This document shows positions 43,205 through 52,147 of a DNA stretch of 64,000 nucleotides, one piece after another (positions within the stretch are counted from its first letter, which is position 1; the number at the start of each line of letters is the position of its first letter). The stretch is from Nocardia vulneris. GTDB lineage: Bacteria > Actinomycetota > Actinomycetes > Mycobacteriales > Mycobacteriaceae. The translations under genes and the position numbers were made by a program. The notes below the pieces were generated by a model. The model made no database searches, was not told the origin of the DNA, and saw nothing but the letters and a program-made list of their open reading frames with translations. Location of the stretch: contig NZ_BDCI01000029.1 in assembly GCF_001613425.1 (NCBI RefSeq), positions 124,001-188,000 on the forward strand, in the 5' to 3' direction.

Positions 43205-44092
43205 ATGATCACGGAACCGGGACGGTTCGGCGGTGTCGACCCACGGGTCGCGGACCGCGGACCGACGGCGCTGCGGATCGCGGTCGGCGGTCAGTTGCGC
43301 GCACTGCGCGAGGAGTGCGGCATCACGCGTGAAGCCGCGGGCGACTACATTCGCGGATCACACGCCAAGATCAGCCGCCTCGAACTCGGCCGCACCGGTT
43401 TCAAGGAACGCGACATCCTCGATCTGCTGACCCTGTACGGCGTCACGGATCCGGACCAGCGCACGGTGCTGGTCGAGTTGGCCCGCGGGGCGAATCAGCC
43501 CGGCTGGTGGCACAGCTACAACGATCTGCTCCCGTCCTGGTTCGAGACGTATCTCGGCCTCGAAGGCGCCGCGCAGACGATCAGAACCTTCGAAGGCCAG
43601 CTCGTGCCCGGTCTGCTGCAAACCGACGAGTACACGCATGCGGTGATCGCGGTCAGCCACCACAACGCCGAGGCGACCCGGCGGGTGGAGCTACGCCGCA
43701 GGCGCCGCGAGATCCTGGACATCGAGAACGGACCGGCGCTCTGGGCGGTGCTCGACGAAGCCGTCCTGCATCGCCCGATCGGCGGCCGCGACGTGCTGCG
43801 CAACCAGATCCGTCATCTGGTGACGATGTCGGACAAGCGCAACGTGACCATCCAGGTGCTGCCCTACCGGGCGGGCGGTCACCCGGCCGCGGGCAGCTCG
43901 TTCACCATGCTCCGCTTCACCGAGCGCGAACTGCCCGACATCGTCTACCTGGAACAGCTGACCAGCGCGCTCTACCTGGACCGCCGGGAAGATCTCCAGC
44001 TCTACCGCGAGGTGATGGACCGCCTCGCGGTGCAGGCCGAGCAGCCGGATCGGTCCCGCGAACTGCTGATCGCGGCCGCCGAGGCGCTGTAG
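43205..44092 (+). CDS. XRE/Scr1-family DNA-binding protein with DUF5753
   Basis: A 295-residue protein. Residues about 22-75 form a lambda-repressor-like HTH (LRALREECGITREAAGDYIR, then GSHAKISRLELGR); residues about 110-285 form DUF5753 (FEGQLVPGLLQTDEYTHAV, NVTIQVLPYRAGGHPA). In actinomycetes such proteins commonly pair with a small DUF397 partner as an Scr1-type toxin-antitoxin-like or developmental regulatory module. Here the next gene is convergent and only four bases away, so no DUF397 gene follows; it is an orphan in this window. Confidence 0.88.
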   Translation: MITEPGRFGGVDPRVADRGPTALRIAVGGQLRALREECGITREAAGDYIRGSHAKISRLELGRTGFKERDILDLLTLYGVTDPDQRTVLVELARGANQPGWWHSYNDLLPSWFETYLGLEGAAQTIRTFEGQLVPGLLQTDEYTHAVIAVSHHNAEATRRVELRRRRREILDIENGPALWAVLDEAVLHRPIGGRDVLRNQIRHLVTMSDKRNVTIQVLPYRAGGHPAAGSSFTMLRFTERELPDIVYLEQLTSALYLDRREDLQLYREVMDRLAVQAEQPDRSRELLIAAAEAL

Positions 44093-44096
44093 TCCG

Positions 44097-45260
44097 TCAC
44101 GGGGTGTACGAGCGGATCTCCGGGAACGCCGGGTCGGCCCCGTCGAGCAGCGGCTGCGGCAGCGCGCGCAGGTGCTGATCGAAGAACGCGGCGACGTAGG
44201 CGCGGGTGAGCTCGACGGCACGGTGGCCCGGCAGCGCGGGCGTGGCCGCGGCGTCCGCGCCGAGCAGTGCCGGGGTGTCGAGGAAGGAATTGTGATCGGC
44301 GCCGACGACGGTCAGCCAGCGCTTCCAACCGTGCAGCGCGGTCCAGGCGTGGTCCCAGCTCGAATCATGGCCGCCGGGGCGGGTTTCGGCGTCGGTGCCG
44401 AACAGCAGGAACGGCCGATCGCCCAATCCTGTTGCGGAGGTGTCGTCGAAGAAGCTCCCATCCATGTTCACCCCGGCTCGCACCCGCGAATCGGCGGCCA
44501 TGGTGGCGGCCGCGGCGGCACCGCCGAGGGAGTGTCCGGCCATCCCGATCCGGGCGGTGTCGATCATCTGGGTATGCGCCCAGCTCGGCTGCGCGCCGGT
44601 GAGCCGATCCAGGAGAAACGTCACGTCGCGGGCCCTGGTCTCGACCACGGCCGACAGCGGTAGACCTGCCTCGATGCGTTGGCACACAACGCAAGTCGAC
44701 AAGCGTCCGTCCGGGAACTCGGTGCCGAACGATTCGCCGGCGTGGTCGACCGCCGCGACGATATAGCCACGACTGGTCAGTTCCTCGGACAACGCGGTGA
44801 GCGTGTAGCGCGGTGCGGTGAGGCCCGGCGACAGCACGACGAGCGGGTACGTGCCGTCCACGGGCGGCGCGCCCGCGACGCTGTGCATACGTATCGCGGA
44901 CAGGGTTTCGGCAGGGATCTCTTGGTCGAGCGCCGAACCCGCGAGCAGCGCCGAGATTTCGGCGGCACTCGCGTACGACTCGAACGCCCCGGCGCCCGCA
45001 TGCGCCGGGTAGTACATGCTGACCATGAGTTCGCGCGGCGTGCCGGGTGTCCACGGATCGTCCCGCGCGGGATCGACCAGATGCAGCACGTCCCGCCCGA
45101 TCGCGAATTGCCCGGTGGGCGTGGGCAACCGACCGGGCTGCGCGGCTGTCGCCGACACGGTGGCGGGCGCGGCGGCCGGTCGGTCCGGAGCACCGGACGA
45201 ACAGGCCGCCACCGCGAGGGTCGCGGTCAAGGCGAGCACGAGGGCGACGGCACTGCGCAT
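44097..45260 (-). CDS. Alpha/beta-hydrolase lipoprotein (PAF-acetylhydrolase-like)
   Basis: A 387-residue exported hydrolase. The signal peptide ends in a lipobox (ATLAVAAC), so the protein is lipid-anchored. The hydrolase core shows YPLVVLSPGLTAPRYT, AAVDHAGESFG and the nucleophile elbow MAGHSLGGAAAA with Ser244; the late GADHNSFLD segment probably supplies the His. The fold and spacing match PAF-acetylhydrolase/dienelactone-hydrolase-like lipases. It likely acts on small esters or lipids outside the membrane. Confidence 0.86.
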   Translation of the reverse strand: MRSAVALVLALTATLAVAACSSGAPDRPAAAPATVSATAAQPGRLPTPTGQFAIGRDVLHLVDPARDDPWTPGTPRELMVSMYYPAHAGAGAFESYASAAEISALLAGSALDQEIPAETLSAIRMHSVAGAPPVDGTYPLVVLSPGLTAPRYTLTALSEELTSRGYIVAAVDHAGESFGTEFPDGRLSTCVVCQRIEAGLPLSAVVETRARDVTFLLDRLTGAQPSWAHTQMIDTARIGMAGHSLGGAAAAATMAADSRVRAGVNMDGSFFDDTSATGLGDRPFLLFGTDAETRPGGHDSSWDHAWTALHGWKRWLTVVGADHNSFLDTPALLGADAAATPALPGHRAVELTRAYVAAFFDQHLRALPQPLLDGADPAFPEIRSYTP

Positions 45261-45367
45261 GGTGAACTCCGCATCGATCGGCCCGGCGCGAATCGCCGGT
45301 GCTGCCTTCGATATTCACCGCCGCCGCGCAAACCTCCGGCAGGGCGACGGCAAAATCAGGTAAGAAC

Positions 45368-45682
45368 TCACGCACCGCCGGCGGGCTTGCGCAGCTGCGC
45401 GTAGAGCTCGTCGAAGCGATTGCCGAGCACCGTGTAGAGGTCGAGCCAGCCGCTGCTCGCGGCGATCTCGCAGAGCGAACCGGTGGGCGCGAACACGAAT
45501 CGGAGCTCGTCCAGGCGGCTCAGGTCGTGCAGCCGGAGCCGCCCGGCGTAGTCGCTCAGGTCATCGATGAGTTCTTGCTCGTCCGAGTAGCGCCGCTGCC
45601 AGCTCAGGTCCTGCGGCGCCGCGCGCACGACGGCGAGCACGCGGTCGAGGATGCGCAGTATCTCGGCCTCGGGCGACTCCAT
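45368..45682 (-). CDS. Small helical hypothetical protein
   Basis: A 104-residue, charged, mostly helical protein (MESPEAEILRILDRVLAVVR, and a central DELRFVFAPTGSLCEIAA segment). No signal peptide or membrane segment. I do not recognise the family; similar small proteins in mycolic-acid bacteria are of unknown function. ATG 45682. It lies between two genes encoding exported proteins on the same strand but with spacers of 31 and 107 bases. Confidence 0.65.
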   Translation of the reverse strand: MESPEAEILRILDRVLAVVRAAPQDLSWQRRYSDEQELIDDLSDYAGRLRLHDLSRLDELRFVFAPTGSLCEIAASSGWLDLYTVLGNRFDELYAQLRKPAGGA

Positions 45683-45712
45683 GCCGCCAGCATGGCATGC
45701 CGGAGCGCAGGC

Positions 45713-46576
45713 TCAGTACCGGTGCAGGATCAGGTCGGTCTTCAGCACGTCGGTCGGGGCCAGCCAGCCTTTGGACCGCAACGTACTGATCGCCTGGTCG
45801 CGCAACGTGCTCGCCCGCGCCGAAGTGTCTGTCTTGAAGGACAATTCGATGATCGTCTCGGTGCCGTCGCCCGCGGCGTTGCGCACCGGCACCACCTCGA
45901 CGTCGAGGTCGGCGCCCTGCCAGCTGCCGGACCAGCTCTTCGCCTGGACCGGACCGTGCGGCCGGGAGTCCGCGAGCTTGGTCTTACCCCAGTTCGAGCC
46001 GGACCAGTTCTGCAACTTCCCGGGAATCTGATCGACCAGGATCTTGCGCGCCTCGGCCGCGGCGGGCAACGCGGTGCCCTGGTAGCCCTTCGCCGACGCG
46101 GACTTCTTGTTCGCGAAACTCAACGTCATCTTGTCGTAGGTCCAGTCGACCTGCGCGTCGTAGTTGGTGTCGGAGGAGTCGAAACCCTGCTGGTTGGCCT
46201 TGGTCAGCGCGGCGTCGAGATCGCCGTCGGCGACCGGGAAGCGCTTCTTGTAGTTGAGATCGAACGAGCTGCCGTCCTTGTGCCGCAACCGCACGCTCCA
46301 GCCCGCGCCGTTCAAGTCCAGCGGGGCGGTGTCGAAGTATTCGTAGGCGAGCGCCTTGGCGCTGCCGCCGAGCCCGAAGGTGGTGCGCACGTCCGCGTTC
46401 GGCGCGCCGGAGGCGTCCAGCGCCCCGGCCACCAGATTGAGTTTCACCTCGAAACTCGGCTCCGCGTTCGAGGCCGCCGCCGCTACCGGGACCGTTCCCG
46501 TCGCGGTGCTGCCGATGGTCACGGCCAGTGCCGCGACAGCGATGAGGAGACCGCGGCTGATCTTCATTCTCGACAT
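45713..46576 (-). CDS. Secreted protein with a CYTH-like pattern
   Basis: A 287-residue exported protein: the signal peptide (KISRGLLIAVAALAVTIGST) ends near VAAAASNAEP. The mature part carries EVKLNLVAG near the start, then WSVRLRHKDGSSFDLNYKKR, which resembles the EXEXK-poor but basic-strand-rich triphosphate-tunnel (CYTH) fold. That reading is tentative. Starts at ATG 46576 and ATG 46567 are equally possible; neither has a strong ribosome binding site. The function is unknown. Confidence 0.65.
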   Translation of the reverse strand: MSRMKISRGLLIAVAALAVTIGSTATGTVPVAAAASNAEPSFEVKLNLVAGALDASGAPNADVRTTFGLGGSAKALAYEYFDTAPLDLNGAGWSVRLRHKDGSSFDLNYKKRFPVADGDLDAALTKANQQGFDSSDTNYDAQVDWTYDKMTLSFANKKSASAKGYQGTALPAAAEARKILVDQIPGKLQNWSGSNWGKTKLADSRPHGPVQAKSWSGSWQGADLDVEVVPVRNAAGDGTETIIELSFKTDTSARASTLRDQAISTLRSKGWLAPTDVLKTDLILHRY

Positions 46577-46681
46577 CATCGAAGCGTGCGAGCGCAAGGT
46601 GGCCGACAGGCAAGTGGCAGGCGGCCGCCACGTGAAGTCTCCCAGGCAAACACACCGCTACCCTAGCGAGCCGGACCGCTG

Positions 46682-48295
46682 TCAGCGGCGAGCAGGGCGT
46701 CGATGGGCGAGCCATCGACCGGTCGCGGGCGCGAGCGCGCACCACAGCGGAATCAGGAACAGGACCAGCCCGCCGCCGCAGAACGTCCGGCCGATCGGGT
46801 AGTGGTTCGCCACGCTGGCCGCCAAGCCGAGCAACGCGGCCAGCACGGCGAGGCCGCACCCGCCGACCACCACCGTGCGGCCGATGCGCTTGCGCGCCAG
46901 CAAAGCCACGGCACCGAACACCAGCACGACCGACAGCAACGCGCCGACGAAACCGAGCGCGAGGTATTCGAAGGTGAAGTCGAAGCCCGGCCCCCGCTGG
47001 GTGCCCGCCCGCAGCTCGGCCGCCGCGGCGGCCGTCGGGAGCAGCGAGATCAAGCCGTAAATTCCGGCGAGCACGGCGGCGGTCCGCGCGGTCGCGCCGG
47101 AGGGCGGCGGCGGATCGCCCACCGGCGACATGTTCCATGGATATACCGACGCGCCCCCGGGCCCGGCCGCACTCGGCGACTGGGCCACCATGGTCGGGAC
47201 GACCCGGCGCTGCGGGTCGCCGTCCACGACGGTCGCTCGGCGGGTCTCGGGCCGCTGCGGCTCGGCGCGCTGAGATTCAGATCGCTGAGGTTCCGAACGC
47301 TGGAGTTCCGGACGTTGCGGTTCCGGACGTTGCGGTTCCGGACGTTGCGGTTCCGGACGTTGCGGGTGCGGACGCTGGGGTTCTGCCCGCACGGGTTCGG
47401 ATCGCGCGGACTCGGACCGCGCATTGTGCATCGTCGGCGACAGCCGAGCGGCGGGTACCGCGGGCCGATGCAGCGCGGCTGCCGCAGCATGCGCGAATTC
47501 GCTACAGGTGGCGAATCTTTCGTGTCGCTGCTTGGCCATGGCGCGGCCGATCACCTCGTCCAGACCCGCGGGAAGATCGCGGCGGCTGTCGCTGAGCCGC
47601 GGCACCGGTTTGGCGAGGTGGCCCGCGATGATCTGGCCCGGATTGGTCGCCGGGAACGGCGTCTGCCCGGCCAGCAGCGTGAAAAGCGTGCAGGCGAGCG
47701 AATATTGGTCGGCGCGATGATCGATGGTCTCACCGGAGAGCTGCTCGGGCGAGGCGTAGGCGAGGGTGGCGGTGAACGTGCCGGTGGCGGTCAGCTTGGT
47801 GTCGGAGTCGAGCTGGCGGGCGATGCCGAAATCGGTGAGGATGGCCCGTGGCCCGCGCCCGGAATCCGATTCGGCCAGCAGGATATTCGCCGGTTTGATG
47901 TCGCGGTGCAGTACGCCGCGGCTGTGCGCGTAGTCGAGCGCGTCGGCGGTCTCGGCGACGAGCCGCACGATCTGCGCGGGCGCCGTGGCGCGCGGATTCA
48001 TCCGCGCCGCATCGGTACCCGCGATGTACTGCATGGAGATCCACAGGTGCCCGTCCTGGGTGCCGCGATCGTAGATGCCGACGATGCCCGGATGTTCCAG
48101 GCGGGCAACGACATTGGCTTCCTGCTCGAACCGGCGGCGCAGTTCCGGGTCCTCCGAGATCGCCCGATGCAGCAGCTTGAGCGCGACCAGCCGGGGCAGC
48201 CGCGGATGCCGGGCCCGGTAGACGGTGCCCATCCCACCCTGTCCGAGCACGCCGTCGACGAGGTAGTCGGCGAATGTGTCACCCACCCCTAACAC
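46682..48295 (-). CDS. Membrane Ser/Thr protein kinase (PknB type) with proline-rich linker
   Basis: A 537-residue kinase. The kinase domain spans residues about 10-270: glycine loop LGQGGMGTVY, ATP-binding Lys40 (VALKLL), HRDIKPAN with Asp132, DFGIA, and the activation-loop APE-like YASPEQL. A proline/glutamine/arginine-rich linker (repeats of EPQRP) follows. Then come four hydrophobic segments in the last 140 residues instead of the single helix plus PASTA domains of PknB. GTG 48295 is preferred because GGAAGG lies six bases upstream; ATG 48319 is an alternative. It is divergent from an SDR gene. Confidence 0.88.
   Translation of the reverse strand: MLGVGDTFADYLVDGVLGQGGMGTVYRARHPRLPRLVALKLLHRAISEDPELRRRFEQEANVVARLEHPGIVGIYDRGTQDGHLWISMQYIAGTDAARMNPRATAPAQIVRLVAETADALDYAHSRGVLHRDIKPANILLAESDSGRGPRAILTDFGIARQLDSDTKLTATGTFTATLAYASPEQLSGETIDHRADQYSLACTLFTLLAGQTPFPATNPGQIIAGHLAKPVPRLSDSRRDLPAGLDEVIGRAMAKQRHERFATCSEFAHAAAAALHRPAVPAARLSPTMHNARSESARSEPVRAEPQRPHPQRPEPQRPEPQRPEPQRPELQRSEPQRSESQRAEPQRPETRRATVVDGDPQRRVVPTMVAQSPSAAGPGGASVYPWNMSPVGDPPPPSGATARTAAVLAGIYGLISLLPTAAAAAELRAGTQRGPGFDFTFEYLALGFVGALLSVVLVFGAVALLARKRIGRTVVVGGCGLAVLAALLGLAASVANHYPIGRTFCGGGLVLFLIPLWCALAPATGRWLAHRRPARR
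47305..47364. repeat. Four perfect 15-bp tandem repeats in the kinase linker
   Basis: The unit GTTCCGGACGTTGCG is repeated four times head to tail without a mismatch, with degenerate units on both sides (about 47260-47391). On the coding strand it encodes a PEPQR-type pentapeptide repeat. The repeat length is a multiple of three, so copy number change would not shift the frame. Confidence 0.9.
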
Positions 48296-48413
48296 TACGA
48301 TCCTTCCCGTCGAACGCATGCTGATCGACGGCGAGCATAACGCGCCTTGGCGGGGCACCACCTGCCGACGGCGACCGACCGGCCGCTGCCGCGTGACGAA
48401 TTCCCTCCTTGCT

Positions 48414-48427
48414 TGGAGTGCACTCCA
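48414..48427 (+). promoter_or_regulatory. MerR-type palindrome upstream of the SDR gene
   Basis: TGGAGTGCACTCCA is a perfect 14-bp palindrome, inside CTTGGAGTGCACTCCAGG, 19 bases before the SDR start. This is the pattern commonly bound by actinobacterial MerR regulators that sit between stretched -35 and -10 elements. No MerR gene is adjacent. Confidence 0.6.
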
Positions 48428-48445
48428 GGTGGCTACCGTGCATTC

Positions 48446-49264
48446 ATGAGCAAAATTTGGTTCATCACCGGCGTCTCCCGTGGTTTCGGTCGAGAATGGG
48501 CGCTCGCCGCGCTGGGCCGCGGTGACCGCGTCGCCGGCACCGCCCGCGACCTGAGCACGCTCGACGATCTCACCGCCCGGTATCCCGAGACGTTCCTGCC
48601 GATCCGGCTGGACGTCACCGATCGGGCGGGCGACTTCGCCGCGGTACAGCAGGCCGCACAGCACTTCGGCCGGCTCGACGTGGTCGTCAACAACGCGGGC
48701 TACGGACAGTTCGGCATGATCGAGGAGCTGACCGAGGACGAGTTCCGCGCCCAGTTCGAGACCAACGTGTTCGGCGCGCTGTGGGTCACCCAGGCGGCGC
48801 TGCCGATCCTGCGGGCCCAGGGCAGCGGCCACATTCTGCAGGTCTCCAGCATCGGCGGCATCGCGGCGTTCATGAATCTCGGCGCGTACCACGCGTCCAA
48901 GTGGGCCCTGGAGGCGTTCTCGCAGTCGCTGGCCCAGGAGGTCGCGGAGTTCGGCATCCACGTGACGCTGATCGAACCCGGCGGGTTCGGCACGGACTGG
49001 GCCGGTCCGTCGTCCAAGCACGCTACCCCCGACCCGGCCTACGACGCGGCGCGGGAGCGCCGGGCGGCGCAGCGGGCCCTGCAGCGCTCGGGTGATCCCG
49101 AAGCGACCGGCGCCGCCATCCTGGCGGTCGTCGACGCGGATCAGCCGCCGCTGCGCATGTTCCTCGGCGCGGTCCCGCTGTCCATCGCGACCGCGGAATA
49201 CGAGTCCCGGCTCGCGCTCTGGCAGCAGTGGCAGCCGGTTTCGGCTGCCGCCCAAGGCAACTGA
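48446..49264 (+). CDS. Classical SDR oxidoreductase
   Basis: A 272-residue SDR. It shows TGVSRGFGRE, LDVTD, NNAGYGQFG, the Ser in LQVSSIGGI and YHASK. The profile matches the common actinobacterial group often annotated as 3-ketoacyl-ACP-reductase-like or oxidoreductase with unknown substrate. ATG 48446. It lies behind a MerR-type palindrome, so probably induced by a small molecule. Convergent with the GGDEF gene, three bases apart. Confidence 0.87.
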   Translation: MSKIWFITGVSRGFGREWALAALGRGDRVAGTARDLSTLDDLTARYPETFLPIRLDVTDRAGDFAAVQQAAQHFGRLDVVVNNAGYGQFGMIEELTEDEFRAQFETNVFGALWVTQAALPILRAQGSGHILQVSSIGGIAAFMNLGAYHASKWALEAFSQSLAQEVAEFGIHVTLIEPGGFGTDWAGPSSKHATPDPAYDAARERRAAQRALQRSGDPEATGAAILAVVDADQPPLRMFLGAVPLSIATAEYESRLALWQQWQPVSAAAQGN

Positions 49265-49267
49265 GCC

Positions 49268-50467
49268 TCAACCCCGGTACAGCATCTCCGGATGCCACCG
49301 CAGGTCCGCCATGGCGCGCCGGTCCGGGACGCGCCATGGCCGGGCCGAGTTCGGTTCGTTCTGCTCGGCGAGCACCACGGCGTTGCCGCCGAGCCACTTG
49401 GCCCGGTACATCGCCGAGTCGGAGCCGCGCAGCAGTTCGCGATAGAGCGCCGGGGTGTAGACGGCCTTGGGATGACAGGGATCGAGCACGGCGACCCCGA
49501 CGCTGGCCGTGATCCGCACCGGCAGGTCCGGCATGGTCGCGAGCGCGTCGCGCAAACGCTCGCCGACCGCCGCCGGGTCCTCGCGGAGGTAGCCGACGAC
49601 CACGAACTCCTCGCCGCCGGTGCGCGCGATCAGCGCGTCGGCGTCGGCGGCCGCGCGCAATCGCTCGCCCGTGCGCGCCAGGACCTCGTCACCGAACGGA
49701 TGCCCGAAGGTGTCGTTGACGACCTTGAAGCGGTCCAGGTCCAGCGTGGCGACATAGGCGGCGCCGCGGCGGCCGTGGCCGAGATACGACGGCAGCCGGT
49801 TGTCGAGCCCGCGCCGATTCAGCAGCCCGGTCAGCGGATCGGAGAGCGCGTCCTTGCGCAGCAGCCAGTGACTGAACTGGATGAACGGCAGCATCACCCC
49901 GACCACGACCATCATCACCAGCACCACCGCGAGACCGAGGGCGAGATCGGCCGTGCGGGTGGTCGGCCCGTTGTCCGCCAGCGCGCCCTGCACCATCAAC
50001 GTCGCGAGCACCACGCTCGTCAGCAGCGTCCAGCCGATGTGCAGCGCGAGCACCCGCGGACCGTGGAAGACGGTCACATACGCGCCGATCGCCGTCAGCA
50101 GCACCACCCCGAGCACGCCGACCACCCGGTCGTGCACCAGCACGTCGTTGGCGGCGGTATCGAGATCGAAGAAGACGATCCAGAGCAGCGACTCTTTTTC
50201 CCGCGGCCACGGCAGGAACCACCAGCGCACCGTCCAGGCGCCCGCGACGAGCGCTTCCACGATGCCCTGCACCTCGCCGACCGGACCGGCCACGTCCCCC
50301 TGCGCGATCGAGGCGAGCACCGCGATGGTCAGCATGACGATCCCACCGGCGCCGAGCATGAACTTGAAGCGGCCCAGCGCCGCATGGGACCCGAAGGTCT
50401 CGACCAGCCGGCGATAGTCGACCGGGTCCTGCCACCACGTTCGAAACATCGATCGCCCGTCGGCCAT
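49268..50467 (-). CDS. Membrane diguanylate cyclase (GGDEF protein)
   Basis: A 399-residue protein. The N-terminal half has about six hydrophobic segments; the C-terminal GGDEF domain (residues about 215-380) starts at DPLTGLLNRRGLD and carries the active-site GGEEF in TGGEEFVVV, a functional variant. The substrate-metal DxD-like region DLDRFKVVND is intact. It should make cyclic di-GMP from two GTP. No EAL domain is present. No obvious I-site (RxxD) precedes the GGEEF. Confidence 0.88.
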   Translation of the reverse strand: MADGRSMFRTWWQDPVDYRRLVETFGSHAALGRFKFMLGAGGIVMLTIAVLASIAQGDVAGPVGEVQGIVEALVAGAWTVRWWFLPWPREKESLLWIVFFDLDTAANDVLVHDRVVGVLGVVLLTAIGAYVTVFHGPRVLALHIGWTLLTSVVLATLMVQGALADNGPTTRTADLALGLAVVLVMMVVVGVMLPFIQFSHWLLRKDALSDPLTGLLNRRGLDNRLPSYLGHGRRGAAYVATLDLDRFKVVNDTFGHPFGDEVLARTGERLRAAADADALIARTGGEEFVVVGYLREDPAAVGERLRDALATMPDLPVRITASVGVAVLDPCHPKAVYTPALYRELLRGSDSAMYRAKWLGGNAVVLAEQNEPNSARPWRVPDRRAMADLRWHPEMLYRG

Positions 50468-50606
50468 CGGGTCACCGCCTCAGGTCGGACTTCTCCTGGT
50501 CATCCAACTCGGCACGCGGATCGACAGTAGGACGGCACCTACCGTTGGCGCAACGTGAGCTTCACCCTATCGCCGCAGGTAATCGCGGTTCGGGTGGCTT
50601 TATTCG

Positions 50607-50837
50607 CTAGGGACCGGGCGCGATGACCTCGCCGGTGTCGGCGGCCAGCACCCGGATCGCCTCGATCGGGCACGATTCGGCGGCGTCGACGACGAATTCG
50701 TCCGGAGCGACGGTGTCGGCGATCGGGCGGGAGCGTCCGTCGACCAGGGTGAAGTGTTCGGGTGCCATCCCGACGCACATCCCGGAACCGAGGCACTGCT
50801 CTCGGTCGACTGTGATCTGCCATTTCTGCTCGGTCAT
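50607..50837 (-). CDS. [3Fe-4S] ferredoxin, P450 redox partner
   Basis: A 76-residue ferredoxin. The cluster ligands are visible as CLGSGMC (C-x5-C) near residue 16 and the later ESCPIEAI; the second cysteine of a 4Fe-4S pattern is missing, so a 3Fe-4S cluster is expected. It begins five bases after the P450 stop, so it is the dedicated electron carrier of that enzyme. No ferredoxin reductase is next to it. The ferredoxin-reductase-like gene at 8146-9024 is too distant to link. Confidence 0.9.
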   Translation of the reverse strand: MTEQKWQITVDREQCLGSGMCVGMAPEHFTLVDGRSRPIADTVAPDEFVVDAAESCPIEAIRVLAADTGEVIAPGP

Positions 50838-50842
50838 GAGTC

Positions 50843-52045
50843 TCACCAGCTCACCGGTAGCGCCTTCGGCCCCCGCACCAGGAGGCCGGTTTTCCACGGC
50901 ACGTCCTCGACCGGCACCGCGAGGCGCAGGGTCGGGAACCGCCGCAGCAACGAGCCTAGCGCCACCTGCAGTTCGACCCGGGCCAGTTGCGCGCCGAGGC
51001 AGTGGTGCACGCCGTGCCCGAATGCCAAGTGCGGGTTGTGCTGCCGGGCCAGATCGAGGGTCGCCGGGTCGGCGAACACGGCCTCGTCGCGGTTGGCGGC
51101 CTGGGTGTTCACGAAAACCGCCTCCCCCGCCCGCACGGTGACGCCGCAGAGTTCGAGGTCTTCGGTGGCGATCCTGGGCGACGAACCGCCGGAACCCAAT
51201 TGGACGTAGCGCAGCAGTTCCTCGATCGCCGCGGGAACCGAATCCGGTCGGGCGCAGAGCATTTCCCACTGCCCGGGGTTGGTGAGCAGCACATAGGTGA
51301 AGTTCGCCAGCTGGTTGGCCGTCGTCTCGTGCCCCGCGATCAACAGCCCGATACCGAGATTGACCAATTCGTCCTCGGTCAGCCGGTCCTCGTCGTCCCG
51401 GGCGGCGACCAGCGCGCCGAGCAGGTCGTCGGTCGGCGCCGCCCGGCGTTGCGCGACCAACTCCGCGAGGTAGGCCTCCAGATTCACCCGCGCCGCGGCG
51501 ATCTGCTCGCGCGTGTACGCGGTGGTGGACAGCACGGTGTCGGAGAAGTCGCGGAACCGATGCTGGTCGCGCGGTGGGACACCGAGCATTTCGCAGATCA
51601 CCGTGACCGGCAGCGGCAGCGCGAGCTGTTCGACCAGATCGGCGGGCGGGCCGAGCCGTTCGATCGCGGCCAGGCGCTCGTCCACGATCTCCTGCGCGCG
51701 CGGGCGCAGCAGCTCGACGCGGCGGCCGGTGAACGCCTTGGCCACCAGTTTGCGCAGCCTGCTGTGCTCGGGCGGGTCCATGCTGAGCAGCGAATTGCGG
51801 CGCGCGGGTTCGGGTGTGGCCCGCGGGATGTCCTCGCGCTCCACCGCCGCGCTGCGGCTGAAGCGCTGGTCGGCGAGCACGAGTTTGACGTCCTCGTAAC
51901 GGGTGACCAGCCAGCCCGTACCGCCGTAGGGCAGCTGGACGCGCGTGATCGGCTCCTCGCGGCGCAGCTTCGCGTAGAGCGGGTCGATATCGAGACGGAA
52001 CGGCTCACCGAAGGGGTATCGGCGAACCTCGGCACTCGCGGTCAT
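50843..52045 (-). CDS. Cytochrome P450 (CYP105-like)
   Basis: A 400-residue soluble P450. It shows the I-helix AGHETT, the ELLRYV segment, and the heme loop FGHGVHHCLGAQLAR with Cys349. The P450 class and the neighbouring 3Fe-4S ferredoxin suggest a CYP105/107-like monooxygenase. The substrate is unknown. The start ATG 52045 (MTASAEVRRYP) is preferred over an upstream in-frame ATG at 52102 because it follows GGGAAAGGGAGAGCTC and leaves the operator in the spacer. Under TetR control. Confidence 0.93.
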   Translation of the reverse strand: MTASAEVRRYPFGEPFRLDIDPLYAKLRREEPITRVQLPYGGTGWLVTRYEDVKLVLADQRFSRSAAVEREDIPRATPEPARRNSLLSMDPPEHSRLRKLVAKAFTGRRVELLRPRAQEIVDERLAAIERLGPPADLVEQLALPLPVTVICEMLGVPPRDQHRFRDFSDTVLSTTAYTREQIAAARVNLEAYLAELVAQRRAAPTDDLLGALVAARDDEDRLTEDELVNLGIGLLIAGHETTANQLANFTYVLLTNPGQWEMLCARPDSVPAAIEELLRYVQLGSGGSSPRIATEDLELCGVTVRAGEAVFVNTQAANRDEAVFADPATLDLARQHNPHLAFGHGVHHCLGAQLARVELQVALGSLLRRFPTLRLAVPVEDVPWKTGLLVRGPKALPVSW

Positions 52046-52077
52046 GAGCTCTCCCTTTCCCGACGCCGGCACTGGGC

Positions 52078-52099
52078 AATGTAAGCACGCGCTTACATT
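52078..52099. promoter_or_regulatory. TetR operator candidate before the P450 gene
   Basis: AATGTAAGC and GCTTACATT are perfectly inverted around ACGC. The site is 32 bases upstream of the P450 start and downstream of the TetR gene, typical of TetR-type repression of a P450. Confidence 0.7.
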
Positions 52100-52147
52100 C
52101 ATCCCATGTTAGGCAGCTCACAGTGCCCAGTCAACGGACGGATTCCG

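Noticed and set aside
46682..49255. An 857-codon frame extending the kinase upstream
   Set aside because: The part beyond 48319 lies antisense to a clear SDR gene and has no kinase features.
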